The translations under genes and the position numbers were made by a program. From NCBI GenBank assembly GCA_020205615.1, contig CM035170.1, positions 40,859,807 to 40,923,806 on the forward strand: a stretch of 64,000 nucleotides of DNA. The letters run 5' to 3'. The notes under the pieces are model-generated. The model was not told the origin of the DNA and searched no databases. It saw nothing but the letters and a program-made list of their open reading frames with translations. The stretch comes from Panax quinquefolius (lineage: Eukaryota; Streptophyta; Magnoliopsida; Apiales; Araliaceae). The number at the start of each line of letters is the position of its first letter. The stretch's first letter is position 1. Of the stretch, positions 24,009 through 36,365 are shown piece by piece.

Positions 24009-26983
24009 TGTGAGACCCCAGATTTTATGAATAAAGATTTAATTTTCTCGAAATAATTTTTCTAAATATTATGGTGTGGATTTGATATAATGTTATAGTT
24101 GTGGGTAATAATTATAAATTTTTCAAAGTACGCAAGTTGTTATATAATATTCGATTGGTCGGGGAATATTTTTTTTGTCAGGGAATATCCATACGACGGT
24201 ACAATCATTGGTGGACCCCACAATGTAATTATTATTGTCGATTGAGAAAAACGACAAAAAATACTTTATGAAAATAACTATTAAAGTTTTACCGTTAATC
24301 TGTTGAAACACCAAAAAGTTAAAAGTACAAGAATACGCTATTGTCAGATAAGTAGTAAACCAGGTATTGATTATTGATGCTTACGTGAGAAGTCACTCGC
24401 TTATACTCAATTATTGCTACAAGAATTGTTTTGCATCATATCTCTCATATTATTGATTCAATTATTATCACAAAGATCATCTCGCATAATATTTATTATT
24501 ATTAAATCAATAATTGAGACGACAAAGTTATTCATATTATTATTTGCAATATTGACAATGTCTAAAAGTTCTATCAAGGAGAGGTTTGGTCACCTAATTG
24601 CGCGCCAATAAGGAGAAATCCTTATCTGAAAGCCCCCTTTTCCTGGGAACGACCTGGTTGTTAAATATTGTGAGTTATAATATTAATGATGAATAAGTTG
24701 TGTTGATTAAAGATGAAATTGATTGTTCCATTGTATTGTGATTATTAGTGTTAGTGGAAATTGACATTTATTTCGATGATAATTGATGTCTGGAGGTTAT
24801 ATTGTTCATTCGGGTATTCGGAGCACTTTTTGTGTCGGAGTACTATTCATGAGTTACTATTCATAAGTTACTATTCATGAGTTACTATTCACAAATTACT
24901 ATTCACGAGTTACTATTCACGAGTTATTATTCACGGGGTACTATTGATTCACATCCTTATACTATTAGGGGTGGTGGTGCAAAATTGATAATACTTGCAT
25001 GACTAAGTTAAAAATGGAGGTATAGTTGAAGGTACTATACTGTAATTAATTTTTTCACATGATTATCCTATTTATTCACATGATTATACTATTTATTCAC
25101 ATGATTGTACTATTGAATCACATGATTTACTATTAGGGGAGTTGGTGCAAGATTGATAATACTTGCAGGACTAAATTAAAAATAAAGAAAAAGAGGAAGG
25201 TATTATAATGTAATATTTCGAGCCCCAAAACGTTCAATTATCGAAACTATATTTTCCTATAAATAGAAGCTCATTCTTCCTTCATTTCTCATCAATTCAC
25301 AAAAGCTTTAGAGCAATTATTATAGAGAGAAAGAAGAAAAGTATTCTGCTACTTCACTACTCCTATATCTAGTACTCTTCTTTTTAAGGTAGGGAATATT
25401 ATTTGTTGTACTCATAAGGGGTATTCTTTCTTTCTTATTCATGAAGAGAACTTTTGTTATTCCATTCTTTATTATTCTGTTGGAATAACCTGTATACGCG
25501 GGATACCCTATACTTGGTGAAATTCTTCTGTTATTTCATTCTTTATTATTATCTGTTGAATATCCTCATCATGCGTTTTTTACGCCGGAAACCTGGTTCC
25601 GCCTTTATTATTATTCTGTTGAATATCCTCGTTTACGCATGCATTCGCTTTTACGCCGACCTGTTCCCTCTTTATTGGTATTTTATTGGAATAACCTGTC
25701 TATGCGAAGTACCGCGTGCATGGTGATTTCTGTTATTATTCCGTTCTTTATTATTATTCTGTTGGAACATCCTCGCTCTGTGTTTTTACGCATGACCGGT
25801 TCCGTTATTATTATTCTCATTGGAATAACTCGCGTCTGCTAAGTACCGCATGCATGGTGATTTCTTTTGTTATTCCAATCTTTATTATACTCAGTTGATT
25901 AAAACTTTAACTTCCATACTCCATGAAATTAGTGGAATATCCTTGATATTTGCGCTTCATCCAGTATCTTTTCATGGAAATATTCCTCTGAGCATTCTTG
26001 AATTTTACTCTACAAAGCAGTATCATGTTGACAATTTGGACGTTATTAGTTCCGGGATAAATTAATTCTTGAACTTGTTTTTATTGAATTCCTATATCAT
26101 TGTCATCATTCTCATGCTTATATTTTGTTGAAAGTCATCTGTGGCCTGTAGTGCATAGATGAACTTGGTATGATTATGACTAGGGATTATTTGGTGTAAT
26201 CATGACCGTAATGTTACAAATGATGTGGAAAATGTCCTCATTGGCCCGTAGTGCATTGATGGAAAGTTTTTGGTATGATTATGGCTATGGATTCTCTTCG
26301 GCCAAGGGTGTAAAGATGAATTATTTTATGGCAAGATCAGGACCGTTGATGAAAACATGATTATCTTTAGCCGTAGTGCATGGATAATTCGTGGTCGTGA
26401 TACTAAAGAATATCCTTGGCCGTAGTGCAGGGGTGATTCGATGATGTGGATTATTTATTAAGTTGAGTCCCAAATGATAAAAGTGATGAAAAACCTTTTA
26501 AATCATAAAAGATAGTAGATTTTATTATCTACTTGACTCTTTTAATGGATTGCTTATTCCGCTGCAGTTAAACTTGATGTTTGTTATATTGTATCAGTTT
26601 AATACCGTTTAAGGCTAATGATAATTTATTCTTCATTATCTTAGTCATAAAATTTTTACTGGGCTAGTTGAGCTCACCCTTTCTTTCACTGTTCTCTTCA
26701 AGAAATGAGAATATAGCTGGGATGAGTCGGGGAATGGAGTGATGGTCCTAGATGATAGCATTAGTAGTCCTCACTATTCTGTGAAATAGTGTGATAATAA
26801 TTGTAATGAGGACTCCTTTTGAGTTTGTATACTCTCTAGTAGACAATATTTATATTCAAACTCATAGTTTATGTTTTGTCGTATTGTACACTACAATTAT
26901 ATTATTAAGTTGTATTTGAATTATGTACCATATATCTGGTAACTCAAGAAGGGTGATGTATACCTAATTTTGGGGGCATCACA
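24009..26983 (+). repeat. LTR1 of D (2975 bp, family 1)
   Basis: It starts TGTGAGACCCCAG and ends GGGGGCATCACA, followed two bases later by the iMet PBS. It contains the conserved U3 block (24573-24636), a 15-bp ACTATTCACGAGTT-type array (24839-24944), a second CACATGATTATACTATTTATT array (about 25050-25130), the TATA box (25258-25265) and the 'GGCCGTAGTGCA' repeats (26140-26430). Confidence 0.93.
25258..25265 (+). promoter_or_regulatory. TATA box in LTR1
   Basis: TATAAATA in TTTTCCTATAAATAGAAGC, repeated at 30175-30182 (LTR2) and 37600-37607 (LTR3). Confidence 0.75.
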
Positions 26984-26985
26984 GT

Positions 26986-26997
26986 TGGTATCAAAGC
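26986..26997 (+). other. Primer-binding site of D, first internal region (tRNA-iMet)
   Basis: TGGTATCAAAGC, two bases after the LTR1 end. The same site follows LTR2 at 31936-31947. Confidence 0.88.
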
Positions 26998-27169
26998 TTA
27001 GGGATATGATCCCTGGCTAAAATGTGAGACTAGAACTAGGAGGGGAGAGACAGGGAATTCCTTTGCAAGTATGACCTACTTAAATTTATTTGGTATTTAA
27101 TTGGTCGGTCAGAGTATAGGGATAATATGTGATATATTAATTAACCCTTGTTTTATGACAGTGTTTGAA

Positions 27170-28230
27170 AATGGCATATGAAAATGCTGAGATAAGTAAT
27201 GAAGCACATGAGAGCGTTGAGTCAGCTCAACCAAAAGGTAACGACCAACAACACGATAATAATCATATTTGGTAGGCAACGGCCATCTAACAATGATAAC
27301 CATCGTGGGGGAAATTATCATGCCAAGAATGGTAACCACTTCGGTGGTAATCATGGCCAAGATAATAGAAGTGAAAATTTCAAGAAGAGAAGGTCATTTA
27401 GCTCGATTTTGTCGTATAGTGAAGTTAAGACCAGCTGGAACGGTGGCACCAAAGGCAGATACGGACAAAACAAAGTCGGTGGTTTTAGGAAGAGCATTTT
27501 TCATGACTTCTTAAAAAGCGAGTGACCCGAAAGAAGTTAGCACAGGTTAGTTAATTATAAATTCTTGCGAAGTCTATATCTTATTAGGTACCGGTTCTAC
27601 CCATTCTTTTATCTCTCTTGCTTGCGCTCAACGTTTAAATTTGACTTCGGAGAAATTAGACTTTGACTTATTGGTTGAAACTTCGATAGTAGAAAACTTC
27701 GTTACCTCCAATGTTTATTAATCTTGTTGATTCAAATCGACACTTTCACGTTACCTGTCAATCTTATCTCTTTGAAAATACTTACCTTTGATGCAATTTT
27801 TAGAAATTGATTGGTTAACTACTCATCATGATTTTCGTAAGGTTGTTAGCTTTCATATTCCTAACCAACCTGTTATGCGAATTCAAGAAACCAAACCACT
27901 AAAGTCAATCATTGTCATATCAAGTCATAAGTAAAGAGCCTCGGTCCGTTCTTTGTTGACTTCCTTGTGTGGAATGCACCGAAGCCAGACTTTTTGTAGG
28001 CAACACTATGAATGATGATGAAATGTTGATAGGTATCAATGTGACGTGTTGCCCAAGTCTTGGATGAGAGTCACAGTTTTGAATGATATTTCTATTGTTA
28101 ATAAATTTCCTTAGGTATTCTTGAAGACTTCTTAGCCTACCCCTAGAGCGTGAAATCGAATTTTGTATTGACCCCAGTACAAAACCCATTTCTAAAACCC
28201 TCCAATATATCTTCAACTAAAATGAACGTA
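27170..28230 (+). pseudogene. Gag and protease remnants of D, first internal region
   Basis: Gag: ATGs near 27170-27178 lead into a basic, asparagine/glycine-rich tract (NNDNHRGGNYHAKNGNHFGG) typical of the RNA-binding end of gag. The zinc knuckle is reduced to its second half, GHLARFC. Protease: LLGTGSTHSFISLACAQRLN (about 27580-27640), in which the catalytic aspartate of D-T-G is glycine, then FLEIDWLTTHHDF, FHIPNQPVMRIQE, and the RT-proximal linker LPLEREIEFCIDPSTKPISK (about 28130-28190). Stops and shifts interrupt all parts. RT begins to appear here and is then lost by deletion. Confidence 0.8.
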
Positions 28231-28249
28231 ACATGCGCCAAAGACGTTG

Positions 28250-28906
28250 GCTTGAGCTGTTGAAGATTACGATCGTACCATTCAATACCATCGTGGAAAA
28301 GCGAACGTGTTAGCTGACGCGTTGAGTAGAAGATCGTATGCGTTTACGAGTGCGATGTTGTTAACACAAAGACCCATTTCGTACGACTTACAAATGATGA
28401 AGATAGAGTTAAAGACTCTAGGAACCCACGTGAAGATAATGAATATACGATTAGAATTGACTTTAATCGATAAAGTTAAATCCGCTCAAGCTACACACCC
28501 GGAGCTGATGAATGAAGAATGTTCAAGAGGGCGTTATTCTAGAAGCAAGAATCGACGAAAAGAGGAAATCTCAACCCTCGATTTAATTGGCCCATTTGAA
28601 ATCCTCGATCGAGTAGGAACTGTGGCTTATAGACTCGTTTTACCGTCAAGTATGTCGCGTGTTCATAACGTATCGATGTTACGTAAATATTTGGATGACC
28701 CGAACCACATTATTAATTTAGAACCGGATGAGATAGCGGACGATTTAACGTATGAGGAGATACGCGTTAAAATCTTGGATAAGAAGGATTATATTCGACA
28801 CTCAAAGGTTATACCTCAAGGGTTGGAATTTGAAGTGAGGTCAAGGTATCCTCACCTGTTCGGCATACCAGGTAAGTACGTAAATTTCGAGGGCAAAATT
28901 TCATAA
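28250..28906 (+). pseudogene. Fused RNase H tail / integrase C-terminus of D, copy 1 (199-codon open frame)
   Basis: The open frame 28307-28906 begins with the RNase H end motif LADALSRR and continues through the integrase N-terminal spacer (KVKSAQATHPELMNEE). It then jumps to the GPY/F module (GPFEILDRVGTVAYRLVL) and SRVHNVSMLRKYLDDPNHII, ending RSRYPHLFGIPGKY. The HHCC zinc region and catalytic core of integrase are deleted. Compared with B at 11238-11684, FHI is missing after VHN, and the chromodomain core between VIPQ and the E(F)EVRSRYPHLF tail (VKVLWRNHDVEEMTWE in B) is missing. No enzyme activity is expected. Confidence 0.85.
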
Positions 28907-28917
28907 GGAGGGGAGAT
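28905..28917 (+). other. Polypurine tract of D, first internal region
   Basis: AAGGAGGGGAGAT directly before the LTR2 start TGTGAG. The identical tract is at 36353-36365 before LTR3. Confidence 0.8.
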
Positions 28918-31900
28918 TGTGAGACCCCAGATTTTATGAATAAAGATTTAATTTTCTCGAAATAATTTTTAAAATATTATGGTGTGGATTTGATATAATG
29001 TTATAGCTGTGGGTAATATTTATAAATTTTACAAAGTACGCAAGTTGTTATATAATATTCGATTGGTCGGGGAATATTCTTTTTGTCGGGGAATATCCGT
29101 ATGATAGTACAATCATTGGTGGACCCCACAACAGAATTATTGTCTGATTGAGAAAACGACAAAAATACTTTATAAAAATAACGGCGGAAGTTTTACCGTT
29201 AATCGTTGAAACACCCTAGTGTTAAAAGTACAAGAATACGCGTGGTCGCATAAGTAGCACACCTGTATTGATTATTGATGCTTACGTGAGAAGTCACTCG
29301 CTTATACTCAATTATTACTACAAGAATTGCGTATCATATCTCTCTATATTATCGATTCAATTATTGTCACAAAGATCATCATCGATAATATTTATTATTA
29401 TTAAATCAATAATTGAGACGACAAAGTTATTCATATTATTATTTGCAATATTGACAATGTCTAAAAGTTCTATCAAGGAGAGGTTTGGTCACCTAATTAC
29501 GCTACCAATATAGGAGAAATCCTTATCGAAAAGCCCCTTTTTCCCGGGGAACGACCTCGGTTGTTAAATATTGTGAGTTATAATATTAATGATGAATAAG
29601 TTGTGTTGATTAAAGATGAAATTGATTGTTCCATTGTATTGGGATTATTAGTGTTAGTGGAAATTGACATTTATTTCGATGATAATTGATGTCTGGAGGT
29701 TATATTGTTCACTCGGGTATTCGGAGCACTTTTTGTGTCGGAGTACTATTCACGAGTTACTATTCACGAATTACTATTCACGAGTTATTATTCACGAATT
29801 ACTATTCACGAGTTACTATTTATGAGTTACTATTCACGAGTTATTATTCACGGGGTACTATTGATTCACATTCTTATACTATTAGGGGTGGTGGTGCAAA
29901 ATTGATAATACTTGCATGACTAAGTTAAAAATGGAGGTATAGTTGAAGGTACTATATTGTAATTAATTTTTTCACATGATTATACTATTTATTCACATGA
30001 TTATACAATTTATTCACATGATTGTACTATTGATTCACATGATTTACTATTTGGGGTGTTGGTGCAAGATTGATAATATTTGCAGGACTAAATTAAAAAT
30101 GAAGAAAAAGATAAAGATATTATACTGTAATATTTCGAGCCCCAAAACATGCAATTATCGAAACTATATTTTCCTATAAATAGAAGCTCATTCTTCCTTC
30201 ATTTCTCATCAATTCACACAAGCTTTAGAGCAATTATTATAGAGAGAAATTATAGAGAGAAAGAAGAAAAGTATTCTGCTACTTCACTACTCCTATATCC
30301 AGTACTCTTCTTTTTAAGGTAGGGAATATTATTTGTTGTACTCATAAGGGGTATTATTTCTTTCTTATTCATGAAGAGAACTTCTGTTATTCCATTCTTT
30401 ATTATTCTGTTGGAATAACCTGTATACGTGGGATACCCTATACTTGGTGAAATTCTTTTGTTATTTCATTCTTTATTATTATGTTAGAATATCCTCGTCT
30501 TATTATTCGCTTTCTCGTACCGACATTCCGTTCCGCCTTTATTATTATTCTTTGAATATCCTCATTATTATTCTCGCCGCGCGCTTTTACGCCGCACTGG
30601 TTCCGCTTTTTTATTGGTATTCTGTTGGAATAACTTTGCCTTTTAGTATTCTGCTAACTCCGCTACAAGCGTGCATGATGATTTCTGTTATTATTCCGTT
30701 CTTTATTATTCTATTGGAACATCCTGTCTGTGCTTTACGCATGACTTGGTTCCATTAATATTTATTCTGCTGGAATAACCTGTCTATGCGAAGTACCGCA
30801 TGCATGGTGATTTCTTTTGTTATTCCAATCTTTATTACACTCAGTTGATTAAAACTTTGACTTCCATACTCCATGAAATTAGTGGAATATCCTTGATATT
30901 TGCGCTTCATCCAGTATCTTTTCATGGAAATATTCTTCTGAGCATTCTTGAATTTTACTCTACAAAGCAGTATTATGTTTACAATTTGGACGTTATTAGT
31001 TCCTGGATAAATTAATTCTTGAACTTGTTTTATTGAATTCCTATATCATTGTCATCATCCTCATGCTTATATTTTGTTGAAAATCATCTGTAGCCTATAG
31101 TGCATAGATGGACTTGGTATGATTATGACCAGGGATTATTCAGTGTAATCATGACCGTAATGTTACAAATGATGTGGAAAATGTCCTCATTGGCCCGTAG
31201 TGCATTGATGGACAGTTTTTGGTATGAATATGGCTATGGATTCTCTTCGGCCAAGGGTGTAAAGATGAATTATTTTATGGCATGATCAGGACCGTTGATG
31301 AAAACATGATTATCTTTAGCCGTAGTGCATGGATAATTCGTGGTCGTGATACTAAAGAATATCCTCGGCCAGAAAAGCGTAAGTGATTCGATGATTTGGA
31401 TTATTTATTAAGCTAAGTCCCATCGATAAAAGTGATGAAAAACCTTTTAAATCATAAAAGATAGTAGATTTTATTCTCTACTTGACTCTTTTAATGGATT
31501 GCTTGTTCCGCTACAGTTAAACTTGATGTTTGTTATATTGTATCAGTTTAATGCGATTTAAGGCTAATGATAATTTATTCTGCATTATCTTAGTCATAAT
31601 ATTTCTTACTGGGCTAGTTGAGCTCACCCTTTCTTTCACTGTTCTCTTCAAGAAATGAGAATATAGCTGGGATGAGTTGGGGAACGGAATGATGGTCCTA
31701 GATGATAGCATTAGTAGTCCTCACTATTCTGTGAAATAGTGTGATAATAATTGTAATGAGGACTCCTTTTGAGTTTGTATACTCTCTAGTAGACAATATT
31801 TGTATTCAAACTCACAGTTTATGTTTTGTTGTATTGTACACGACAATTATATTATTAAGTTGTATTTGAATTATGTACCATGTATCTGGCGACTCAAGAT

Positions 31901-31933
31901 GGGTGATGTATACCTAATTTTGGGTGCGTCACA
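28918..31933 (+). repeat. LTR2 of D (3016 bp, family 1), shared by both internal regions
   Basis: Co-linear with LTR1 from TGTGAGACCCCAG to GGGTGCGTCACA. It is preceded by a PPT and followed by a PBS, so it serves formally as 3' LTR of the first unit and 5' LTR of the second. The TATA box is at 30175-30182. It has a small ATTATAGAGAGAA duplication (about 30233-30260) shared with LTR3 but absent from LTR1. Confidence 0.92.
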
Positions 31934-32213
31934 GTTGGTATCAAAGCTTATGGATATGATCCCTGGCTAAAATGTGAGACTAGAACTAGGAGGGAAGAGA
32001 TGGGGAATTCCTTCGCTAGTATGACCTACCTAAGTTTATTTGGTATTTAATTGGTCGGTCAGAGTATATGGATAATATGTGATATGTTAATTAACCCTTG
32101 TTTTATGACAGTGTTTGAAAATGGCATATGAAAATGCTGAGATAAGCAATGAAGCACATGAGACCGTTAAGTCACTTCAACCAAAAGGTAACACGATAAT
32201 AATCATCATCTGG

Positions 32214-34852
32214 TGGTAAGTCAAAATAAAAGGAATTTCCTTTATTTATTATTTTGAAATAGTAAGGGTTGATTTGATTAATGTGGATAGTTAAGGGTTA
32301 AATACGCAAATATTTCAAAATAAGCAAGTGGTTATAAAATATTCATCATTGTTTGGGAATATTCGTTTGTCGTCGTGGAATATTCGATCGCTCGGGAATA
32401 TTCGTACGACGCCTGCCAGCCCATGTGTGGCCCCATAACGGAAAGTTATTGGATGAGGAAACGACAAAGTTTGGGTGGTTATAAATAACGCCGTTGTTAC
32501 CAAGTTCGCTGAATACCCGATGGTTAAAATACAGAGAATACGCTGATGTCTGTCGCAGACAAGAAAGATGCTACAGTATTGCACAAGATTGTTGAATTAT
32601 TGATCCTTACGTGAAGAAGGCACTACTCAATAATTATTACAAATAATTACTTGCTCAAGATTTTATTTTATTGATTCAATAATTGTTTGCGTTGGTATTT
32701 TATATTATTATTTGCTTTCAATAATTGTCATCGCATTAAAGATTTCCTATTATCGGATCAATAATTCATATTATTTGAATAATATTATTAGATAACATTA
32801 TTGGCAATGTCTAGAAAGTTCTGTCTAAGGAGAGGTTTGGTCACCTAATTGCGCACAAGAAGGAGAGATCCTTATTGAAAGCCCCTCTTTCCCGGGAAAT
32901 GTTCTGGGTTATAAATGTGATTCGTAATATTATTTGTGAATAATTAATTATTGATTCATATGATAAGGAAATATTTATTTTATATGAATATAAATGATGG
33001 ATTTATTTATGTGGTTATTAATGAAGGAATTAATGTTGAGGTGTTTTATCAAGATTTTATCTGGATTGAGGTATTAAAAATCAAATCGTGGTTTTTGAGA
33101 TATATTAAGGGGTTATAATTTTTAATCCGAATCGTTGGATTGTGGTAATTTTTGGGTATGTTATACATACATAAGTTGAGTATATGTCCACAAATTTTGA
33201 ACCGTTAAAAATGCACGAATGATTTGTTGTGAATTTTAAGAGGTGTCGGATTCGAAAATTAGGTTTATAATTGATTATGGTGGAAAATTCTAGAATTGAG
33301 TGGGCCCCACTTGTGGTTGGTGAAAAATGTGCTGAATTTTATTTCAAATGTGGTGGGTGGCAATAGTAGCAAGTAAAGCCATCAGTAGTAGTCGTCAAGT
33401 CAAGCTTTACATGCTAACATTTTCCTATAAATAGAGGGCTAAGTTAGAATTGAAAATCACACCGTAAACAAAGTTTTCTCTTTCTCTCTCTATATTATTG
33501 AGCGATTTTGTGAGTATTTAGATACTTTGAGAGTTGTTGTCAAGATAAGTTTCATTCAAAGATCACTTCCGCCTTTCCTTCCGGCACTGATTCTTTGAGG
33601 TAAGGGATATTATTTTTTTTCGTAATGATATTGTTTCTTCAATATCATTATGCTGAAATATTAGTTGGAACTTTTTATCAAATTTGGAACTTTTTCATGT
33701 CGGGTTACTATTCATGAGTTACTATTCACGAGTTACTATTCATGAGTTACTATTCACGAAGTTACTATTCACGAGTACTATTCATGAATCGTGAAAATGT
33801 TTTTTTGTGGAATTTCTATCTTTTGGTGTCGGTTACTATTCACGATACTCATTACATTATTCACGTATACTACTATTCACTTAATCGGCACTATTCAATC
33901 TAAAATGAAAATTTTTCTTTTCGCCTAAAATATCTATTCGGATACTAACTTTGATTGTATCCATGTTTTGATCATTCTTGAATTTTACTTCACTATGATT
34001 ATTTATGAAGTATTTTTGAACCTGGATTGTTTAAAAGTACGAATCCATAATATTTGTCATTTTGTTTCAATCGATTCGCTTCTTTAAAAGTATTTTTCAT
34101 CATCCTCGCCTTAAATGATGATATTATTGAATATCTTTGGCCTTTGTAGTGCAAAGATGAATGATTTCTGAAGAATATCTTTGGCACAGAAGTGCAAAGA
34201 TGAATAATTTCGATGAATATCTTTGGCCTCAGTAGTGCAAAAGATGAACAGTGTTTAAATGAACATGACCGATCGATGAATATCTTTGGCCCAGAGTGCA
34301 AAGATGAACAGTGTTGAGATGAACATGACCGAATCGATGAATATCTTTGGTCTTTAGTGCAAAGATGAACAAAAGTTGAGATGAATACGATGGATCGATG
34401 AATATCTTTGGCTGTAGTGCAAAAGATGAATATTTGATTTGAGATGAATATTGATTGATGTTACAGGATAAAATATTGATGATGGACCTGTTAAATTCAT
34501 AGATTATAGTAGATTTCATTCTCTACGTAACTCTTCTATGAATTATTATTTCATTGCTAATATTGATCCGAAACTTGTCATCATTGTATTCTATCGATTT
34601 TTTCTGTTGGAGACTAACGATAATTTGTTGTATATTATCTTAGTCATAGTATTCTTTACCGGGCTAGTTGAGCTCACACTTTTCCTTGTTGTTCCATTTT
34701 GGTGGGTAATGGAATGAAGGTTCTAGAGAGAGTTGTTTAGTAGTCCACCAAAAATAATAATGTATCAATAAATGTGATGAGGATTTATTTGAGTATAATT
34801 ATTGTCTAGAAGATAATATTTGTACTAAAACAAAATATTTGTGGTTTGGATG
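32214..34852 (+). repeat. LTR H: divergent, truncated family-1-related LTR inside D
   Basis: The order of features follows the family-1 LTR: conserved U3 block (32826-32890), TATAAATA at 33426-33433, ACTATTCAC array (33703-33910), a repeat of 'GTGCAAAGATGAA' (34128-34435), and the tract before GGGCTAGTTGAGCTCAC (about 34662). Long stretches have no alignment to LTR1, so it belongs to a diverged subfamily. The start near TGGTAAGTC is approximate. The last ~110 bases, including a CA end, are missing, so no TSD can be checked. Whether it inserted as an LTR or arrived by recombination is open. Confidence 0.6.
34128..34435 (+). repeat. Irregular tandem repeat in LTR H
   Basis: Six copies of GAATATCTTTGGC...GTGCAAAGATGAA at 40-75 base spacing. 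A related motif (GGCC-GTAGTGCA) recurs in the other family-1 LTRs at the same relative place, downstream of the promoter. Confidence 0.75.
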
Positions 34853-35697
34853 GAATGCCTTTTCATGACTTATCATGCCAAAAACAAGATAATAGAAGTT
34901 TCAAGAAGACCCGCTCGAAAAGTTAGCACCAAATTTGAATGGTGTTAAAGGCGGATTATAAATTGTGAAAGAGCGCTTTTTCACGACTTCTTAAAAGCAA
35001 GTCTATATCTTATTGCGAAGTCTATATCTTATTAGGTACCGGTTCTACCCATTCTTTTATCTCTCTTGCTTGCGCTCAACGTTTAAATTTGACTTCGGAA
35101 AAATTAGACTTTGACTTATTTGTTGAAACTTCGATAGTTGAAACCATCGTTACCTCCAATGTTTATTAATCTTGTTGATTCAAATCGACACTTTCACGTT
35201 ACCAGTCAATCTTATCTCTTTGAAAATACTTGCCTTTGATGCAATTTTTAGAAATCGATTGGTTAACTACTCATCATGATTTTCGTAAGGTTGTTAGCTT
35301 TCATATTCCTAACCAACCTGTTATGCGAATTCAAGAAACCAAACCACTAAAGTCAATCATTGTCATATCAAGTCATAAGTAAAGAGCCTCGGTCCTTTCT
35401 TTGTTGACTTCCTTGTGTGGAATGCACCGAAGCCAGACTTTTTGTAGGCGACACTGTGAATGATGATGACAAGTTGATAGGTATCAATGTGACGTGTTAC
35501 CCAAGTCTTGGATGAGAGTCACAGTTTTGAATGATATTTCTATTGTTAATAAATTTCCTTAGGTATTCTTGAAGACTTCTTAGCCTACCCCTAGAGCATG
35601 AAATCGAATTTTGTATTAACCCCAGTACAAAACCCATTTCTAAAACCCTCCAATATTTCTTCAACTAAAATGAACGTAACATGCGCCAAAGACGTAG

Positions 35698-36354
35698 GCT
35701 TGAGCTGTTGAAGATTACGATCGTACCATTCAATACCATCTTGGGAAAACGAACGTGTTAGCTGACGCGTTGAGTAGAAGATCGTATGCGTTTACGAGTG
35801 CGATGTTGTTAACACAAAGACCCATTTCGTACGACTTACAAATGATGAAGATAGAATTAAAGACTCTAGGAACCCACGTGAAGATAATGAATATACGATT
35901 AGAATTAACTTTAATCGATAAAGTTAAATCCGCTCAAGCTACACACCCGGAGCTAATGAATGAAGAAGGTTCAAGAGGGCTTTATTCTAGAAGCAAGAAT
36001 CGACGAAGAGAGGAAATCTCAACCCTCGATTTAATTGGCCCATTTGAAATCCTCGATCGAGTAGGAACTGTGGCTTATAGACTCGTTTTACCGTCAAGTA
36101 TGTCGCGTGTTCATAACGTATCGATGTTACGTAAATATTTGGATGACCCGAACCACATTATTAATTTAGAACCGGACGAGATAGCGGATGATTTAACGTA
36201 TGAGGAGATACGCGTTAAAATCTTGGATAAGAAGGATTATATTCGACACTCAAAGGTTATACCTCAAGGGTTGGAATTTGAAGTGAGGTCAAGGTATCCT
36301 CACCTGTTCGGCATACCAGGTAAGTACGTAAATTTTGAGGGCGAAATTTCATAA
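35698..36354 (+). pseudogene. Fused RNase H tail / integrase C-terminus of D, copy 2 (199-codon open frame)
   Basis: The open frame 35755-36354 is nearly identical in protein to 28307-28906: it begins MLADALSRRSYAF, has the same integrase-core deletion, the same missing FHI and the same missing chromodomain core. Differences are few (for example EEGSRGLYS against EECSRGRYS). The shared deletions show that they predate the duplication of the unit. Confidence 0.85.
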
Positions 36355-36365
36355 GGAGGGGAGAT

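Larger units (their letters stand above)
31934..36365 (+). pseudogene. Second internal region of D with an embedded divergent LTR
   Basis: It begins with the PBS (31936-31947) and the same leader and gag start as the first region (31934-32213), is interrupted by LTR H, and resumes near 34853 with the AGATAATAGAAGTTTCAAGAAG gag tail. It continues through the protease remnant, again with LLGTGSTHS and the lost catalytic aspartate, and the linker to the fused frame. The sequence AAGTCTATATCTTATT is tandemly duplicated at about 34995-35032. The two internal regions clearly derive from one deleted progenitor. Confidence 0.85.

Noticed and set aside
24839..24944. CRISPR-like array of short direct repeats
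   Set aside because: The units are 15 bases, contiguous and degenerate with no unique spacers, and lie in plant LTRs; it is a minisatellite.
28307..28906. Domesticated host gene
   Set aside because: It lies between PBS and PPT of an LTR element, consists of joined pol fragments, and occurs in two copies within the same array.
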